Of a stretch of DNA of 26,574 nucleotides, positions 13,691-21,295 are shown piece after piece (the stretch's first letter is position 1; every line of letters begins with the position of its first letter). The DNA lies in assembly GCA_029865445.1 (NCBI GenBank), contig JAOUGY010000005.1:1-26574 (forward strand). The letters are read 5' to 3'. The translations under genes and the position numbers were made by a program. Origin of the DNA: Acidimicrobiia bacterium. Its GTDB lineage: Bacteria; Actinomycetota; Acidimicrobiia; Spongiisociales; ZC4RG35. Under the pieces are notes generated by a model that had not been told where the DNA came from, did not search any database, and saw only the letters and a program-made list of their open reading frames with translations.

Positions 13691-15965
13691 GAGACCGCTC
13701 GATCATGTCACGGACGACCGACGGGTGCAGCGGGTAGCGGTCCACCACAACGCCCAGATCGGCGAGGGCGTCTTCGACGGCCGAAACGATGGCGGCAGCC
13801 GCGGGAATCGTTCCACCTTCGCCTGCGCCCTTTGCGCCCAGCGGGTTGTCGGGCGAGGGAGTCTCTACGTGAACCTTCGAAAGGGGCGGCATCTCCACGG
13901 CGGTGGGGATCCTGAAGTCCATGAATGTGGTCGAGAGCGGGTGGCCTTCGTCGGTGTACGACACCTGTTCGAGCAGCGCGTTCGACAGACCATGGGCTAC
14001 CCCGCCGTCGATCTGACCTTCGACGATCATCGGGTTGAGGACGGTGCCGCAGTCGTGAGCCACCGAGTAGTGCAGGACTGTGACGAGCCCCGTCTCGACG
14101 TCCACCTCCACCTCTGCCACGTGGCATCCGGACGCGTACGGCGGTCTCGGCATGGGGTGGGTCTCTTCGGCAGATATGGTCCCGCCGGCGGCGCCGGCGA
14201 GTTCGGCGATGGTGACCGACGAACCAGGGGACCCCGCCACCTGAATCGATCCTCCGGAGAACACGAGGTCGGCGGGCGAGGCCTCCAGGTGTTCGGCCGC
14301 CCGGTCACGGAGGTGGTCGGCGACGGTGCGGGCTGCGAGGGCCGCAGAGGATCCCGCGGTCACTGCCGTGCGGGACGCAACCGTGGCGACGCCGGTACCT
14401 GCTAGCTCGGTATCCGCGGAGCGGAGGCGAACGAGCCTCGGATCGATGTCGAGTTCGGTCGAGACGATCTGGGCGTACACCGTGGCGTGACCCTGCCCCT
14501 GCGATCCGGTGCCTACGACGACGTCCACTGTGCCGTCGTCGAGCACGTCAACCCGGACGCTCTCGTGTGGCCCCAGACCGGTGTCCTCGACGTATGCGGC
14601 GATGCCGAGCCCTAGCCGCCTCCCGTGGGCGGCGGCCTCTGCCTTCCTCGCCGGAAACCCTGCTGCATCGGCCAGGTCCAGCACCTTGTCGAGCGCCTCG
14701 TGGTAGGAGCCGCTGTCGTAGGTGATGTTGCCTCCGTATCGAGCGGCGAGGGGAAACTCGTATGGGAAACGGTCGCGGGGTATGAAGTTCAGTCGTCTGA
14801 TCTCGGCCCGTTCGATACCCGTGGCGCGGGCGACTGCGTCGGCGGCTCGTTCGGAGATGAACGCAGCGTTGGGTCGGGCCGCTCCCCGGATGGGACTCGT
14901 GGGGACGGCGTTGGTCGCGACCACGTGCATCCGCAGGTCCATCGCCTCGAGGAGATAGGGACCCTGAATCAGTTGGAATCCGGTCATCGGCAACAGGAGC
15001 CCGTACGGAACGTAGGCGCCGTTGTCGTGCCAGATCGTGCCGCGTAGTCCCAACATCCGACCATCTGCGGACGCAGCAACTTCCAACTCCGCCACCATGT
15101 CTCGTTGTTGCTGCGTGGTGAGGAAGTGCTCTCGGCGGGTTTCGATCCATTTGACCGGCCGGTCCAGCGTGAGCGCCAGCGCCGTCAGCACATACTCCTC
15201 GGCGTAGATACCGCCTTTGGGGCCGAAGCCGCCGCCGACATCGGGGGCGATGACCCTGAGGTCGTCCCGGCCGAAGTACGCCGACAGCATCTTCTTGACG
15301 GTGTAGGGACCCTGGCTGGAGGTCCATACCGTCACGCCGTGTGCATGTCGCTCGGCGACGACGCCGCGGGTCTCCATCGAGGCGCACGCTCCGCGGTGCT
15401 GGCCGAGAGCGAGCGGGACGACGTGGTCGGCAGTTGCGAACGCCCCCGCAACGTCCCCGTACGCGGCTTCGAGCGTCGCCACCACATTGGATTGCGCGCC
15501 CAGATTGACCATCGGTGCGTTGCCGGCTCGCGCGGCGCGGAGGGTGCCGGCGGAGGGGAGCGGCTGGTAGTCGACAAAGACAGCTTCGGCGGCATCTGCT
15601 GCCTGGTATCGCGTCTCGGCCACCACAACGGCGATCGGCTCGCCGACGTAGCAGACCTCGCGCTCGGCCAGCGGCGACGCCTGTTTCCCACCGATCAGTG
15701 CCGGATGCGGGTAGGGATTCGGCATCGGAGCGGTCAACTCGAGCTCGGCAGCGGTGAATACGCCGAGGACACCGGGCATGCGGAGCGCCTCTTCGGTGTC
15801 GATCGAATCGATGAGGGCGTGCGGCTCGGTACTGCGTATGAAGGCGACGTGGGCGAGCCGGTCCGGTCTCAGGTCGTCCACGTAGTTGCCAGCGCCGGTG
15901 ACGAGGCGCGGGTCCTCGAGTCGTCGCATGGACGTGCCCAGCTTGCCCGGTCGCGTTTCGGTCAT
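13683..15965 (-). CDS. Molybdenum hydroxylase large subunit (xanthine dehydrogenase/CoxL-like)
   Basis: 760 residues. The aldehyde oxidase/xanthine dehydrogenase a/b hammerhead domain occupies about 15-135 (SMRRLEDPRLVTGAGNYVDD, GVLGVFTAAEL, YVGEPIAVVVAETRYQA). The molybdopterin-cytosine-dinucleotide-binding domain follows: DVGGGFGPKG, SPIRGAARPNAAF, GSQGQGHATVYAQI and the catalytic Glu in GAGEGGTIPAAA near the C-terminus. The loop is GAARP, not the VAYRCSFR of true CO dehydrogenase, so it should hydroxylate an N-heterocycle, aldehyde or similar substrate. No FAD or 2Fe-2S subunit gene lies anywhere in the window, although the family normally needs both. The ATG at 15965 overlaps the dehydrogenase stop (ATGA); a longer frame to 16004 is not needed. 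Confidence 0.85.
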   Translation of the reverse strand: MTETRPGKLGTSMRRLEDPRLVTGAGNYVDDLRPDRLAHVAFIRSTEPHALIDSIDTEEALRMPGVLGVFTAAELELTAPMPNPYPHPALIGGKQASPLAEREVCYVGEPIAVVVAETRYQAADAAEAVFVDYQPLPSAGTLRAARAGNAPMVNLGAQSNVVATLEAAYGDVAGAFATADHVVPLALGQHRGACASMETRGVVAERHAHGVTVWTSSQGPYTVKKMLSAYFGRDDLRVIAPDVGGGFGPKGGIYAEEYVLTALALTLDRPVKWIETRREHFLTTQQQRDMVAELEVAASADGRMLGLRGTIWHDNGAYVPYGLLLPMTGFQLIQGPYLLEAMDLRMHVVATNAVPTSPIRGAARPNAAFISERAADAVARATGIERAEIRRLNFIPRDRFPYEFPLAARYGGNITYDSGSYHEALDKVLDLADAAGFPARKAEAAAHGRRLGLGIAAYVEDTGLGPHESVRVDVLDDGTVDVVVGTGSQGQGHATVYAQIVSTELDIDPRLVRLRSADTELAGTGVATVASRTAVTAGSSAALAARTVADHLRDRAAEHLEASPADLVFSGGSIQVAGSPGSSVTIAELAGAAGGTISAEETHPMPRPPYASGCHVAEVEVDVETGLVTVLHYSVAHDCGTVLNPMIVEGQIDGGVAHGLSNALLEQVSYTDEGHPLSTTFMDFRIPTAVEMPPLSKVHVETPSPDNPLGAKGAGEGGTIPAAAAIVSAVEDALADLGVVVDRYPLHPSVVRDMIERSHG

Positions 15966-16840
15966 GAGCGGTGGATGTCCGCGGACTGTTCGAGATAGCG
16001 GCACAGGGCAGCCGCATCGAGATCGCCGAGACCTATGTCGCGCGAACTCTCATATACGGGGATGGCAGCATCGAGCAGGGGGGTGGGAGCCCCCACGGAC
16101 TCCGCGAACGCTCTGATGATTGTGGCGTCCTTCAGGATGATGTTGAGTCGGGCCGACGGTGGCTCGTAGACGTCCTCGACCATCATGGGGCCTCGGATCT
16201 CGAAGATCCGGGACGACCCAACCCCGTCTGCGATCACCTGCTGAACGACCGCCGGGTCCATGCCGGCGGCGAGACCGAGCGTGTGCGCCTCGGCGGTCGA
16301 CAGGTTGTGGACGGCCACGAGGAGGTTTGCGATGAACTTCATGACAGAGCCATTGGGGAACGGACCCAAGTAATAGGTGGCGCGGCCCACGACATCGAAG
16401 ACCGGTTTCGTCTGCTCGAACGCCTCTCGGGTGCCGGATGCCATGACGACGAGGGTGGCGTCGGCAGCCTGCAGGCCGGTGCCGCTGACGGGGACATCCA
16501 TGAGTTCGACGTTCACTTCCGCCAAGCGGTCCCGAGCCCTGGTCTTGGCGTCGATGGGAAAGACCCCCATCTCGGCAGCGATCAGCCCGTCGTGGGCACC
16601 GGCTACGACGTCCTCGGTGGCTGCTTCGAGCGCCGACACGGTGGGGAGTGAGAAGATGACGAGGTCCGAGTTCGCAGCCACGGCCGCGCCCGACTCGTAT
16701 GCGGTCCCGCCGAGGGACGTGAAGTCGTGGCGTTTTTCCTCCACCACGTCGTATCCGCCGACTTCATAGCCGGCGGCGAGGAGATGTTTGGACATGGCGG
16801 AGCCCATCACTCCGAGTCCGATGACACCAATGCGCTTCAC
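15962..16840 (-). CDS. NAD(P)-dependent beta-hydroxyacid dehydrogenase (3-hydroxyisobutyrate dehydrogenase family), second copy
   Basis: 292 residues. Rossmann motif GVIGLGVMGSAM; substrate segment MDVPVSGTGLQAADATLVVMASG, closer to the canonical DxPVSG than its paralogue at 8166-9044; catalytic K168 in NGSVMKFIANLL with N172. It should oxidise a beta-hydroxy acid or reduce a semialdehyde. First gene of a four-gene minus unit (dehydrogenase, molybdenum hydroxylase, M24 protein, CocE hydrolase) with junctions of 4 bp overlap, 8 bp overlap and 7 bp gap. Its start is 16 bases from the shared 21-bp motif in the divergent promoter region with the cyclase gene. Confidence 0.85.
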   Translation of the reverse strand: MKRIGVIGLGVMGSAMSKHLLAAGYEVGGYDVVEEKRHDFTSLGGTAYESGAAVAANSDLVIFSLPTVSALEAATEDVVAGAHDGLIAAEMGVFPIDAKTRARDRLAEVNVELMDVPVSGTGLQAADATLVVMASGTREAFEQTKPVFDVVGRATYYLGPFPNGSVMKFIANLLVAVHNLSTAEAHTLGLAAGMDPAVVQQVIADGVGSSRIFEIRGPMMVEDVYEPPSARLNIILKDATIIRAFAESVGAPTPLLDAAIPVYESSRDIGLGDLDAAALCRYLEQSADIHRS

Positions 16841-16856
16841 GTCTCGCCCTTTCCCG

Positions 16857-16877
16857 GATCATGCATCATATACGATC
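16857..16877 (+). promoter_or_regulatory. Shared 21-bp regulatory motif, site c
   Basis: Between the divergent dehydrogenase (16 bases to its ATG) and cyclase (30 bases to its ATG). It is bounded by GATC at both ends and has the core ATGCATCATATAC. The inner ATCATATACGAT is a 12-bp palindrome with one mismatched pair. TACGAT can serve as a -10 for the plus-strand gene. Confidence 0.6.
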
Positions 16878-16907
16878 GCCCTTCGCGCTACCCGGGAGGG
16901 GACTCAC

Positions 16908-17588
16908 ATGCGGATCATCGATCTCACGGTGCCGATCTCCGGCACCACCTACAGTCCACCATCGGTCAACAAACCGATAGGTGTCGAGGTTCGGACCCGG
17001 GAGTCCGAGTACGGGGGTGAGACGCACTACTGGCAGCTGACCAAGGTGGACATGGCGCTCCACTCCGGACCTCACGTGGACTTCTCACGCCATCACGCTC
17101 CGGACGGTGAAACCGTCGACGATGTCGAGCTCGACAGGGTGTGCGGCCGGGCCGTCTTGTTCGACCTGGGTCAGGTTGATCCACGTCACCGGATCGGCGT
17201 CGACGATTTGGAACGGGTCGACCCGGGACTCGAACGGGGTCAGATCGCTCTGGTCCGGACTCATTGGACCGACCGGGCATGGGGAGAGTTTCCGCGCTAC
17301 TACGTCGACTCACCCGAATGCAGCCCGGAAGCAGCCGAATGGTTGGTCGAGCGCGGCGCCAAGGCGGTCGGGTTCGACTGTTTCCCAGAGGGTTCTGCCA
17401 AGAAGACCGACTACGAACCCCACGAGTTCGTCATCCACCGCACCTTCGGTGAGGCGGGGGTCGTGCTCATGCAGCAGCTCTGTCACCTCGATCTGCTGCC
17501 CCGATCGGCGCCTGTGGATTTTTTCGGACCGTTCATGAAGTTCGCCGGCGCCGAGGGTGCCCCCGCCCGGTTCTTCGCCGTCACGTAG
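16908..17588 (+). CDS. Cyclase family protein (kynurenine formamidase-like metal-dependent hydrolase)
   Basis: 226 residues, the usual length. The metal-binding motif is HSGPHVDFSRHH (H52, H56, D58, H62), corresponding to H-x-G-T-H-x-D-x-P-x-H of the family. ALVRTHWTDRAW and GVVLMQQLCHLDLLP are further conserved segments. Family members hydrolyse formamides (kynurenine formamidase), cyclic imides/isatin or act in polyketide cyclisation. The ATG at 16908 has a GGGAGGGG Shine-Dalgarno seven bases upstream; the frame is open back to 16788 through the promoter and should not be used. It is monocistronic: its TAG stop runs directly into a hairpin and repeat island. With the cyclic amidohydrolase opposite it, hydrolysis of a ring amide is plausible. 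Confidence 0.85.
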   Translation: MRIIDLTVPISGTTYSPPSVNKPIGVEVRTRESEYGGETHYWQLTKVDMALHSGPHVDFSRHHAPDGETVDDVELDRVCGRAVLFDLGQVDPRHRIGVDDLERVDPGLERGQIALVRTHWTDRAWGEFPRYYVDSPECSPEAAEWLVERGAKAVGFDCFPEGSAKKTDYEPHEFVIHRTFGEAGVVLMQQLCHLDLLPRSAPVDFFGPFMKFAGAEGAPARFFAVT

Positions 17589-17608
17589 GCCCGAGCTTCG
17601 CTCGGGCC
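17588..17608 (+). terminator. GC-rich hairpin at the cyclase stop codon
   Basis: Identical to the hairpin at 8015-8035: GGCCCGAG, loop CTTCG, CTCGGGCC, starting on the last base of the TAG stop. A related hairpin (GCCCGA at 17631-17636 with TCGGGC at 17644-17649) follows. Terminator function is inferred from position. Confidence 0.55.
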
Positions 17609-17748
17609 GTACTGGGTACTGGGTACCTGAGCCCGAACTTCACTCGGGCCCTCAGCGGGTCAGCGGGTCAGGGGGTCAGCAAGTCTGCTTCCTCGCTTCC
17701 TCGCTTCCTCGCTTCCTCGCTCTGTCCCAGTACTCAGTACTCAGTACC
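17609..17748. repeat. Repeat island in convergent junction 2
   Basis: Contents in order: GTACTGG tandem units (17609-17626); a second hairpin (17631-17649); about three units of CAGCGGGT, the last degenerate (17653-17680); four copies of CTTCCTCG (17689-17720); and CAGTACT units (17728-17748) that are complementary to the first array. The outer arrays make a long imperfect inverted repeat. The cyclic amidohydrolase stop codon (17741-17743) lies inside the last array. No gene otherwise. Confidence 0.85.
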
Positions 17749-19087
17749 CGCGACCGCCCATGCCGGGGAGGAACATGCCGGAGCGCGTGTCGTGGGCGTG
17801 TCCGTCCCGGGCGATCTCCTCGCCTCGCAGGTAGGTGGCGACGATGCGGCCCTTGAAGGTGCGGCCTGCATACGGCGACCAGCCCGCCTTCGAGATGATG
17901 TCGCCGTTCGCGACCGTCCAGTTCTGCTCAGGGTCGATGAGCACGAAGTCGGCGTCGGCTCCGACCCGAATCGCCCCCTTCCGGGTCGCCAGCCCGTATC
18001 GCTCGGCCGGGGCCTGCGAATACAACCGCGCGGCAGTGGTCAGGTCGATGACACCTGTGAGGGCGGCGTCGATGAGGAACGGGTATGTGGTGTCGAGTCC
18101 GGGAAGACCAAACGGTGCCTCCCACATGTCGCCGTGCGACTTCTGTTCCATCGTCGAGGGGGCGTGGTCGGTCGAGAAGTGGGAGAAGGCTCCCGACCTC
18201 ACGGCCTCCCACATCTCGTTTCGGTCTGCCTCGTCGCGGATCCTGGCGGGTGGAGTGAACTTGCGGAGCGGGCCCTCGGCGAGGACCTCGGCCTCTTCGA
18301 GTGCGAAATACTGCGGGCAGGCTTCGGCCGCGATGTCGGCACCCCATCTCCGGGCGGCAGCGACCACCTCGATCACCTCGGCGCTCGAGACGTGGGCGAA
18401 GGTCACCGCGGCCCGAGTGGCCCGGGCGATCACCGACGCGGCGGCGATTGCCACCAGTTCGGCCTCCCGGTTTCGCCACTCGGTCAGGATGCCGGGGTCG
18501 GCCCGACCTTCCGCACGAAGCAGGCGTTCGGCCTCCGCGGTCATCGATTCGTCCTCGCAGTGGATGAGGGCTCGGGCGTCACGGTCCGCAACGGCGGCGA
18601 GCGCTGCATGCAGGTGACCTGGGTCGATGCCGGGAACACCGTGGGTCGTGCAGGTGAAGATCTTGAAGAAGGCGACTCCCGCGTCCCACAGGCCGGGGAT
18701 CTGGGAAATCCTGTCGGGCCAGACGTGAGCGGCGAGCGCGAAGTCGACGTTTGAGCGGCCCGTCAGATGGCTGCGCTTCTCCGCCAGGTCGGCAACCTCG
18801 CGAATCGGGTGGGCGTGGGTGTGTTCGATGATGGTCGTGACGCCCCGGGCGGCCGCCGCCCTCGTCCCGGTCGGGAAGTCCTCGCGCTCGGTCGGCCCCG
18901 GGTCCATCAGGTGCACGTGGGTGTCCACGCCGCCCGGCATCATCACGAGTCCGCCCGCGGCCACTTCGGGCAGGTCGGCCCGGTCACCGCCGATCCGCGC
19001 AAAGCGGCCGTTCTCGACCACCACGTCGCCTTCCACGAGTCCGGTGGGGGTCACCACCCGAGCGTTACGCACCACGCATGTCTTCAT
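17741..19087 (-). CDS. Cyclic amidohydrolase (dihydropyrimidinase/allantoinase/dihydroorotase family)
   Basis: 448 residues forming a metal-dependent amidohydrolase barrel. H57 and H59 (DTHVHLMDPG), carboxylated Lys candidate K142 (FFKIFTC), H176 (IHCEDE), H232 (FAHVSS) and D307 (STDHAPS) make a complete dinuclear site. DFPTGTRAAAARGVTTIIEH and the small N/C-terminal beta domain (GADADFVLIDP, GRIVATYLRGE) agree with the family. It should open a cyclic amide, imide, hydantoin or ureide. It is not clearly one named enzyme. The ATG at 19087 starts the conserved N-terminal strand. Its last residues and stop codon run into the CAGTACT repeat array. Divergent from the Gfo/Idh gene, sharing motif d. 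Confidence 0.85.
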   Translation of the reverse strand: MKTCVVRNARVVTPTGLVEGDVVVENGRFARIGGDRADLPEVAAGGLVMMPGGVDTHVHLMDPGPTEREDFPTGTRAAAARGVTTIIEHTHAHPIREVADLAEKRSHLTGRSNVDFALAAHVWPDRISQIPGLWDAGVAFFKIFTCTTHGVPGIDPGHLHAALAAVADRDARALIHCEDESMTAEAERLLRAEGRADPGILTEWRNREAELVAIAAASVIARATRAAVTFAHVSSAEVIEVVAAARRWGADIAAEACPQYFALEEAEVLAEGPLRKFTPPARIRDEADRNEMWEAVRSGAFSHFSTDHAPSTMEQKSHGDMWEAPFGLPGLDTTYPFLIDAALTGVIDLTTAARLYSQAPAERYGLATRKGAIRVGADADFVLIDPEQNWTVANGDIISKAGWSPYAGRTFKGRIVATYLRGEEIARDGHAHDTRSGMFLPGMGGRGY

Positions 19088-19100
19088 CCGGATTCCGCCT

Positions 19101-19121
19101 GATCTGACAACATATAGGATC
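19101..19121 (+). promoter_or_regulatory. Shared 21-bp regulatory motif, site d
   Basis: Between the divergent cyclic amidohydrolase (13 bases to its ATG) and Gfo/Idh oxidoreductase (26 bases to its GTG). Bounded by GATC at both ends, with the core ACATATAGGATC. TAGGAT (19115-19120) is a canonical actinobacterial -10 hexamer for the plus-strand gene; no good -35 is seen. Confidence 0.6.
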
Positions 19122-19147
19122 TCGGAGTCGACGTTACAGGAGCGCAC

Positions 19148-20137
19148 GTGGAGCAGGTGAGACTGGCGAGCATCGGACTGGGATGGTGGGGCAAGGTTCT
19201 CGCCGAAGCGGTGGCGAAGACGGGTGAAGCGTCGATCGTGAGCTGCTTCGCCCGGGGCGAGGCAGGGAGGGCGGCATTCGCCGAACAATTCGGTTGCCGT
19301 CAAGCCGGGTCACTGGAGGACCTGATGGCGGACCCGGAGGTGGAGGGCGTCCTGGTGGCAACGTCGCACGGGAGTCATCGGACGCTCGTGGAAATGGCTG
19401 CTGCCGCAGGCAAGGCGATCTTCGTCGAGAAGCCCCTGACGACGCTCGTGGAGGACGCCAAAGCGTGCGTCGAGGCAGCGGAAGGCGCCGGCATCGTGCT
19501 CCAGGTGGGGCATCAGCGCCGGAGGACCGCCGCCAATCGGCGGATCAACCGGCTCCTGGCCGAGGGTGCACTGGGCGAGATTCAGATGCTGGAGGGGCGT
19601 CAGACGATCCCGAACGGGTTCACGATGCCCGACGAAGCATGGCGCTGGAACGCCGATGAGAGCCCGCTGGGCTCGATGACCTCGTTGGGTATCCACAAGC
19701 TCGAATCGATGCAGTACCACGCGGGTCCGGTGAAGTCGGTTTTCTGTTTCACGCGAGCGGGTCGGAGGGTCTCGATCGACGAGGCCACCTGCCTGGCACT
19801 GGAGTTCGAGAGCGGGGCCGTGGGAACGCTCGTCACGTCGTTCTTCACGCCGGTTGCTTCGGAGCTCACGGTCTTCGGGACAGAGGCGACGGCGTTCAAC
19901 ACCGCCGATGGATCGAAGCTCCACATCCAAAAACGGGGAGAGGCGACCCGGGAAGAAGTCGAACTGGAACCCGTGGAACCGGTCGTGGACCAGTTGGCCG
20001 AATTCGCGCGGGCGATACGCGGCGAAGGTTCGGTGGAGGTCGACGGTCGGGTGGGCATGGGCATCGTGGCCATCCTGCAAGCAGCCGTCGAAAGCTCGAG
20101 GACGGGCCAGTCGATCCCCATTTCGGACGTGTTGTGA
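19148..20137 (+). CDS. Gfo/Idh/MocA family NAD(P)-dependent oxidoreductase
   Basis: 329 residues. N-terminal Rossmann motif ASIGLGWWGKVL (G10, G12, G15); the family EKP motif in IFVEKPLTT (E94-K95-P96), where the Lys contacts substrate and nicotinamide; the C-terminal alpha/beta domain includes GSMTSLGIHKLESMQYHAGPV. Members oxidise or reduce sugars, inositols, or act on other carbonyl compounds such as biliverdin. The GTG at 19148 is preceded by AGGAG at five bases. It ends in a GTGA overlap with the RidA gene, so the two are co-translated. The substrate is not evident; in this context a cyclic carbonyl or imine intermediate is plausible, and RidA proteins commonly accompany imine-forming enzymes. 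Confidence 0.85.
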   Translation: MEQVRLASIGLGWWGKVLAEAVAKTGEASIVSCFARGEAGRAAFAEQFGCRQAGSLEDLMADPEVEGVLVATSHGSHRTLVEMAAAAGKAIFVEKPLTTLVEDAKACVEAAEGAGIVLQVGHQRRRTAANRRINRLLAEGALGEIQMLEGRQTIPNGFTMPDEAWRWNADESPLGSMTSLGIHKLESMQYHAGPVKSVFCFTRAGRRVSIDEATCLALEFESGAVGTLVTSFFTPVASELTVFGTEATAFNTADGSKLHIQKRGEATREEVELEPVEPVVDQLAEFARAIRGEGSVEVDGRVGMGIVAILQAAVESSRTGQSIPISDVL

Positions 20138-20538
20138 TCAGGCGATTCAACCCCGTTGGTGTTCCGGGTCCCTTCAACACCTACAGCCACGGTGTCGAAG
20201 TGACGCCTCCCACCCGGCTGCTGTTTGGCGCCGGGCAGGCGGGTGTCGACAGCGACGGCGCGGTGGCTGCCGGAATCGAGGCCCAGTCCCGGCTGGTCTG
20301 GCAACACATAGCGTCGATACTCGCCGAGGCGGACATGGAAATCACCGACATCGTCCAGTTGAACATGCTGCTGGTCGATCGGGAAGACCGGGCCGGCGCC
20401 TCCAGGGTGCGGTCGGAATTCCTCGGTGACCACAGGCCGGCATCCACGCTGATGGTCGTTTCGGGCCTGGCCAATCCGGACTGGCTCATAGAGGTCGACT
20501 TCATCGCCGCCAAGGATTCGTCGACCGGGCCCGCATAG
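20134..20538 (+). CDS. RidA (YjgF/YER057c/UK114) family protein
   Basis: 134 residues. Family segments: LLFGAGQAGVDSDG, ILAEADMEITDIVQLNMLLVD and the C-terminal STLMVVSGLANPDWLIEVDFIA. RidA proper hydrolyses reactive enamines/imines to ketones and ammonia using an Arg in a PxR[ST] motif. Here that position is Ser (RPAST, S104), while the Glu near residue 120 is kept. Loss of the Arg places it in another Rid subgroup, whose reactions differ. The GTG start overlaps the oxidoreductase stop. It probably works with that enzyme or removes a by-product of C-N bond oxidation; this is inference. Confidence 0.85.
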   Translation: MIRRFNPVGVPGPFNTYSHGVEVTPPTRLLFGAGQAGVDSDGAVAAGIEAQSRLVWQHIASILAEADMEITDIVQLNMLLVDREDRAGASRVRSEFLGDHRPASTLMVVSGLANPDWLIEVDFIAAKDSSTGPA

Positions 20539-20542
20539 CCGA

Positions 20543-20555
20543 AGCAGTCGCTGCT
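20543..20555. terminator. Weak stem-loop between convergent genes
   Basis: AGCAG-tcg-CTGCT in the 48-bp gap between RidA and the F420-type reductase. The stem is short and no T-tract follows, so it is only a possible bidirectional terminator. Confidence 0.25.
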
Positions 20556-20586
20556 CGGGGTCGGCTGATAGCGGTGAGTTGCCGTT

Positions 20587-20952
20587 CTAGGGGAACAAGA
20601 CCTCGATCATCGGTGCCTGGGTCACCAGGACATCGAGTTCGGCCTGGGTCGAGTACCAGGAGATCTCGGGGTCGGCGGTTCGAAAGAACCGTTCCCTGAA
20701 AGCTTGATCGGTGATCTCGACAGCCTGCGCCTCGAAGGTGGCTCCGTTGGCGTGGACTATCAGCCGGGGGTCCGCCCGAAGGTTGGCCAGCCAGTGGCGG
20801 GGACCCGGAGTGCCAGTGACGATGAATCGGTCCTCGGTGTGAAACCACCAGATCTCGACTCGTCGGGGAAGCCCGGATGTCCGACCGAACGTTGTCATGT
20901 CAATCGTGCGGATGGCGGCTAGTTCGGCGCGGAGAGTGGAATCGATCGGCAT
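20587..20952 (-). CDS. Deazaflavin (F420)-dependent nitroreductase/quinone reductase (DDN-like) family protein
   Basis: 121 residues of a small split-barrel flavin/deazaflavin-binding protein: MTTFGRTSGLPRRVEIWWFH, RFIVTGTPGPRHWLANLRADPRLIV and ATFEAQAVEI. This pattern belongs to the F420H2-dependent DDN/FDOR-B group common in actinobacteria, where G-R-x-SG-x-PR and RxWxxNLRxDPxxxV are conserved. It would reduce quinones, enones or nitro compounds with F420H2; binding of F420 rather than FMN is family knowledge and is not proven here. The ATG at 20952 is 26 bases from the start of a convincing N-terminal helix; no clear regulatory motif precedes it. Convergent with RidA. Confidence 0.8.
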   Translation of the reverse strand: MPIDSTLRAELAAIRTIDMTTFGRTSGLPRRVEIWWFHTEDRFIVTGTPGPRHWLANLRADPRLIVHANGATFEAQAVEITDQAFRERFFRTADPEISWYSTQAELDVLVTQAPMIEVLFP

Positions 20953-20997
20953 CCGGTCGACGTTACGACTTCAAGCATGGTTGAAGTCAAGCCCCTG

Positions 20998-21171
20998 TCA
21001 GAAGTGGTTGCCAGGGTGCTGGATCTTCTCGGTCATGTGGTCGGTGCTGATCGGCCTGCCCTCGGCGATGATCTCGTCGACCTTCATCCGTTCCCGATTG
21101 TCGACCGGTTTCCGGCCGGGCCGCAGCCACCTTCTGATCCGAGTCATGAGGCTCGGCTTGTCTGATGACAT
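20998..21171 (-). CDS. Possible small basic protein, unknown
   Basis: A 57-codon frame from ATG 21171 encodes a product with a very basic N-terminal part (TRIRRWLRPGRKP) followed by an amphipathic, more acidic segment (RMKVDEIIAEGRPIS) and HMTEKIQ. Composition looks like a real protein more than the overlapping plus-strand frame does. No strong Shine-Dalgarno was found and no family was recognised. It lies in the 343-bp gap between the F420-type reductase and the zinc dehydrogenase, upstream of the former on the same strand, so it may share its transcript. Confidence 0.4.
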   Translation of the reverse strand: MSSDKPSLMTRIRRWLRPGRKPVDNRERMKVDEIIAEGRPISTDHMTEKIQHPGNHF

Positions 21172-21253
21172 GAGTTCATGGTCGTCCGATCGGCGGTGTG
21201 GGCGCAATGGTCGGAGGTCCCACTGTCGTCGAGTGCGGACGGGTCGCAAGGTC

Positions 21254-21274
21254 GATCCTGCACGATATAGGATC
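21254..21274 (+). promoter_or_regulatory. Shared 21-bp regulatory motif, site e
   Basis: The most symmetrical copy: GATCCT (21254-21259), nine bases, AGGATC (21269-21274), a perfect 6-bp inverted repeat. The core TGCACGATATAGGAT includes TAGGAT as a possible -10. It ends 21 bases before the dehydrogenase ATG and drives the plus-strand dehydrogenase/HbpS-like pair. Confidence 0.65.
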
Positions 21275-21295
21275 GGTTTCGGAGGTAGGGCCGAT

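Larger units (their letters stand above)
20953..21295. other. 343-bp region between reductase and zinc dehydrogenase
   Basis: Contains the possible small protein gene (20998-21171), then about 80 bases without recognised content, then the shared motif e (21254-21274) and the GGAGGT ribosome binding site (21281-21286) of the dehydrogenase. Nothing else was seen. Confidence 0.5.

Noticed and set aside
13683..15965. Identification as form I carbon monoxide dehydrogenase large subunit
   Set aside because: The diagnostic VAYRCSFR loop is absent (GAARP type instead) and no coxS or coxM genes are present.
15966..16004. Extended start of the molybdenum hydroxylase gene
   Set aside because: The ATG at 15965 makes the usual 4-bp overlap with the upstream gene and starts the conserved N-terminus; the extension is inside the neighbouring gene.
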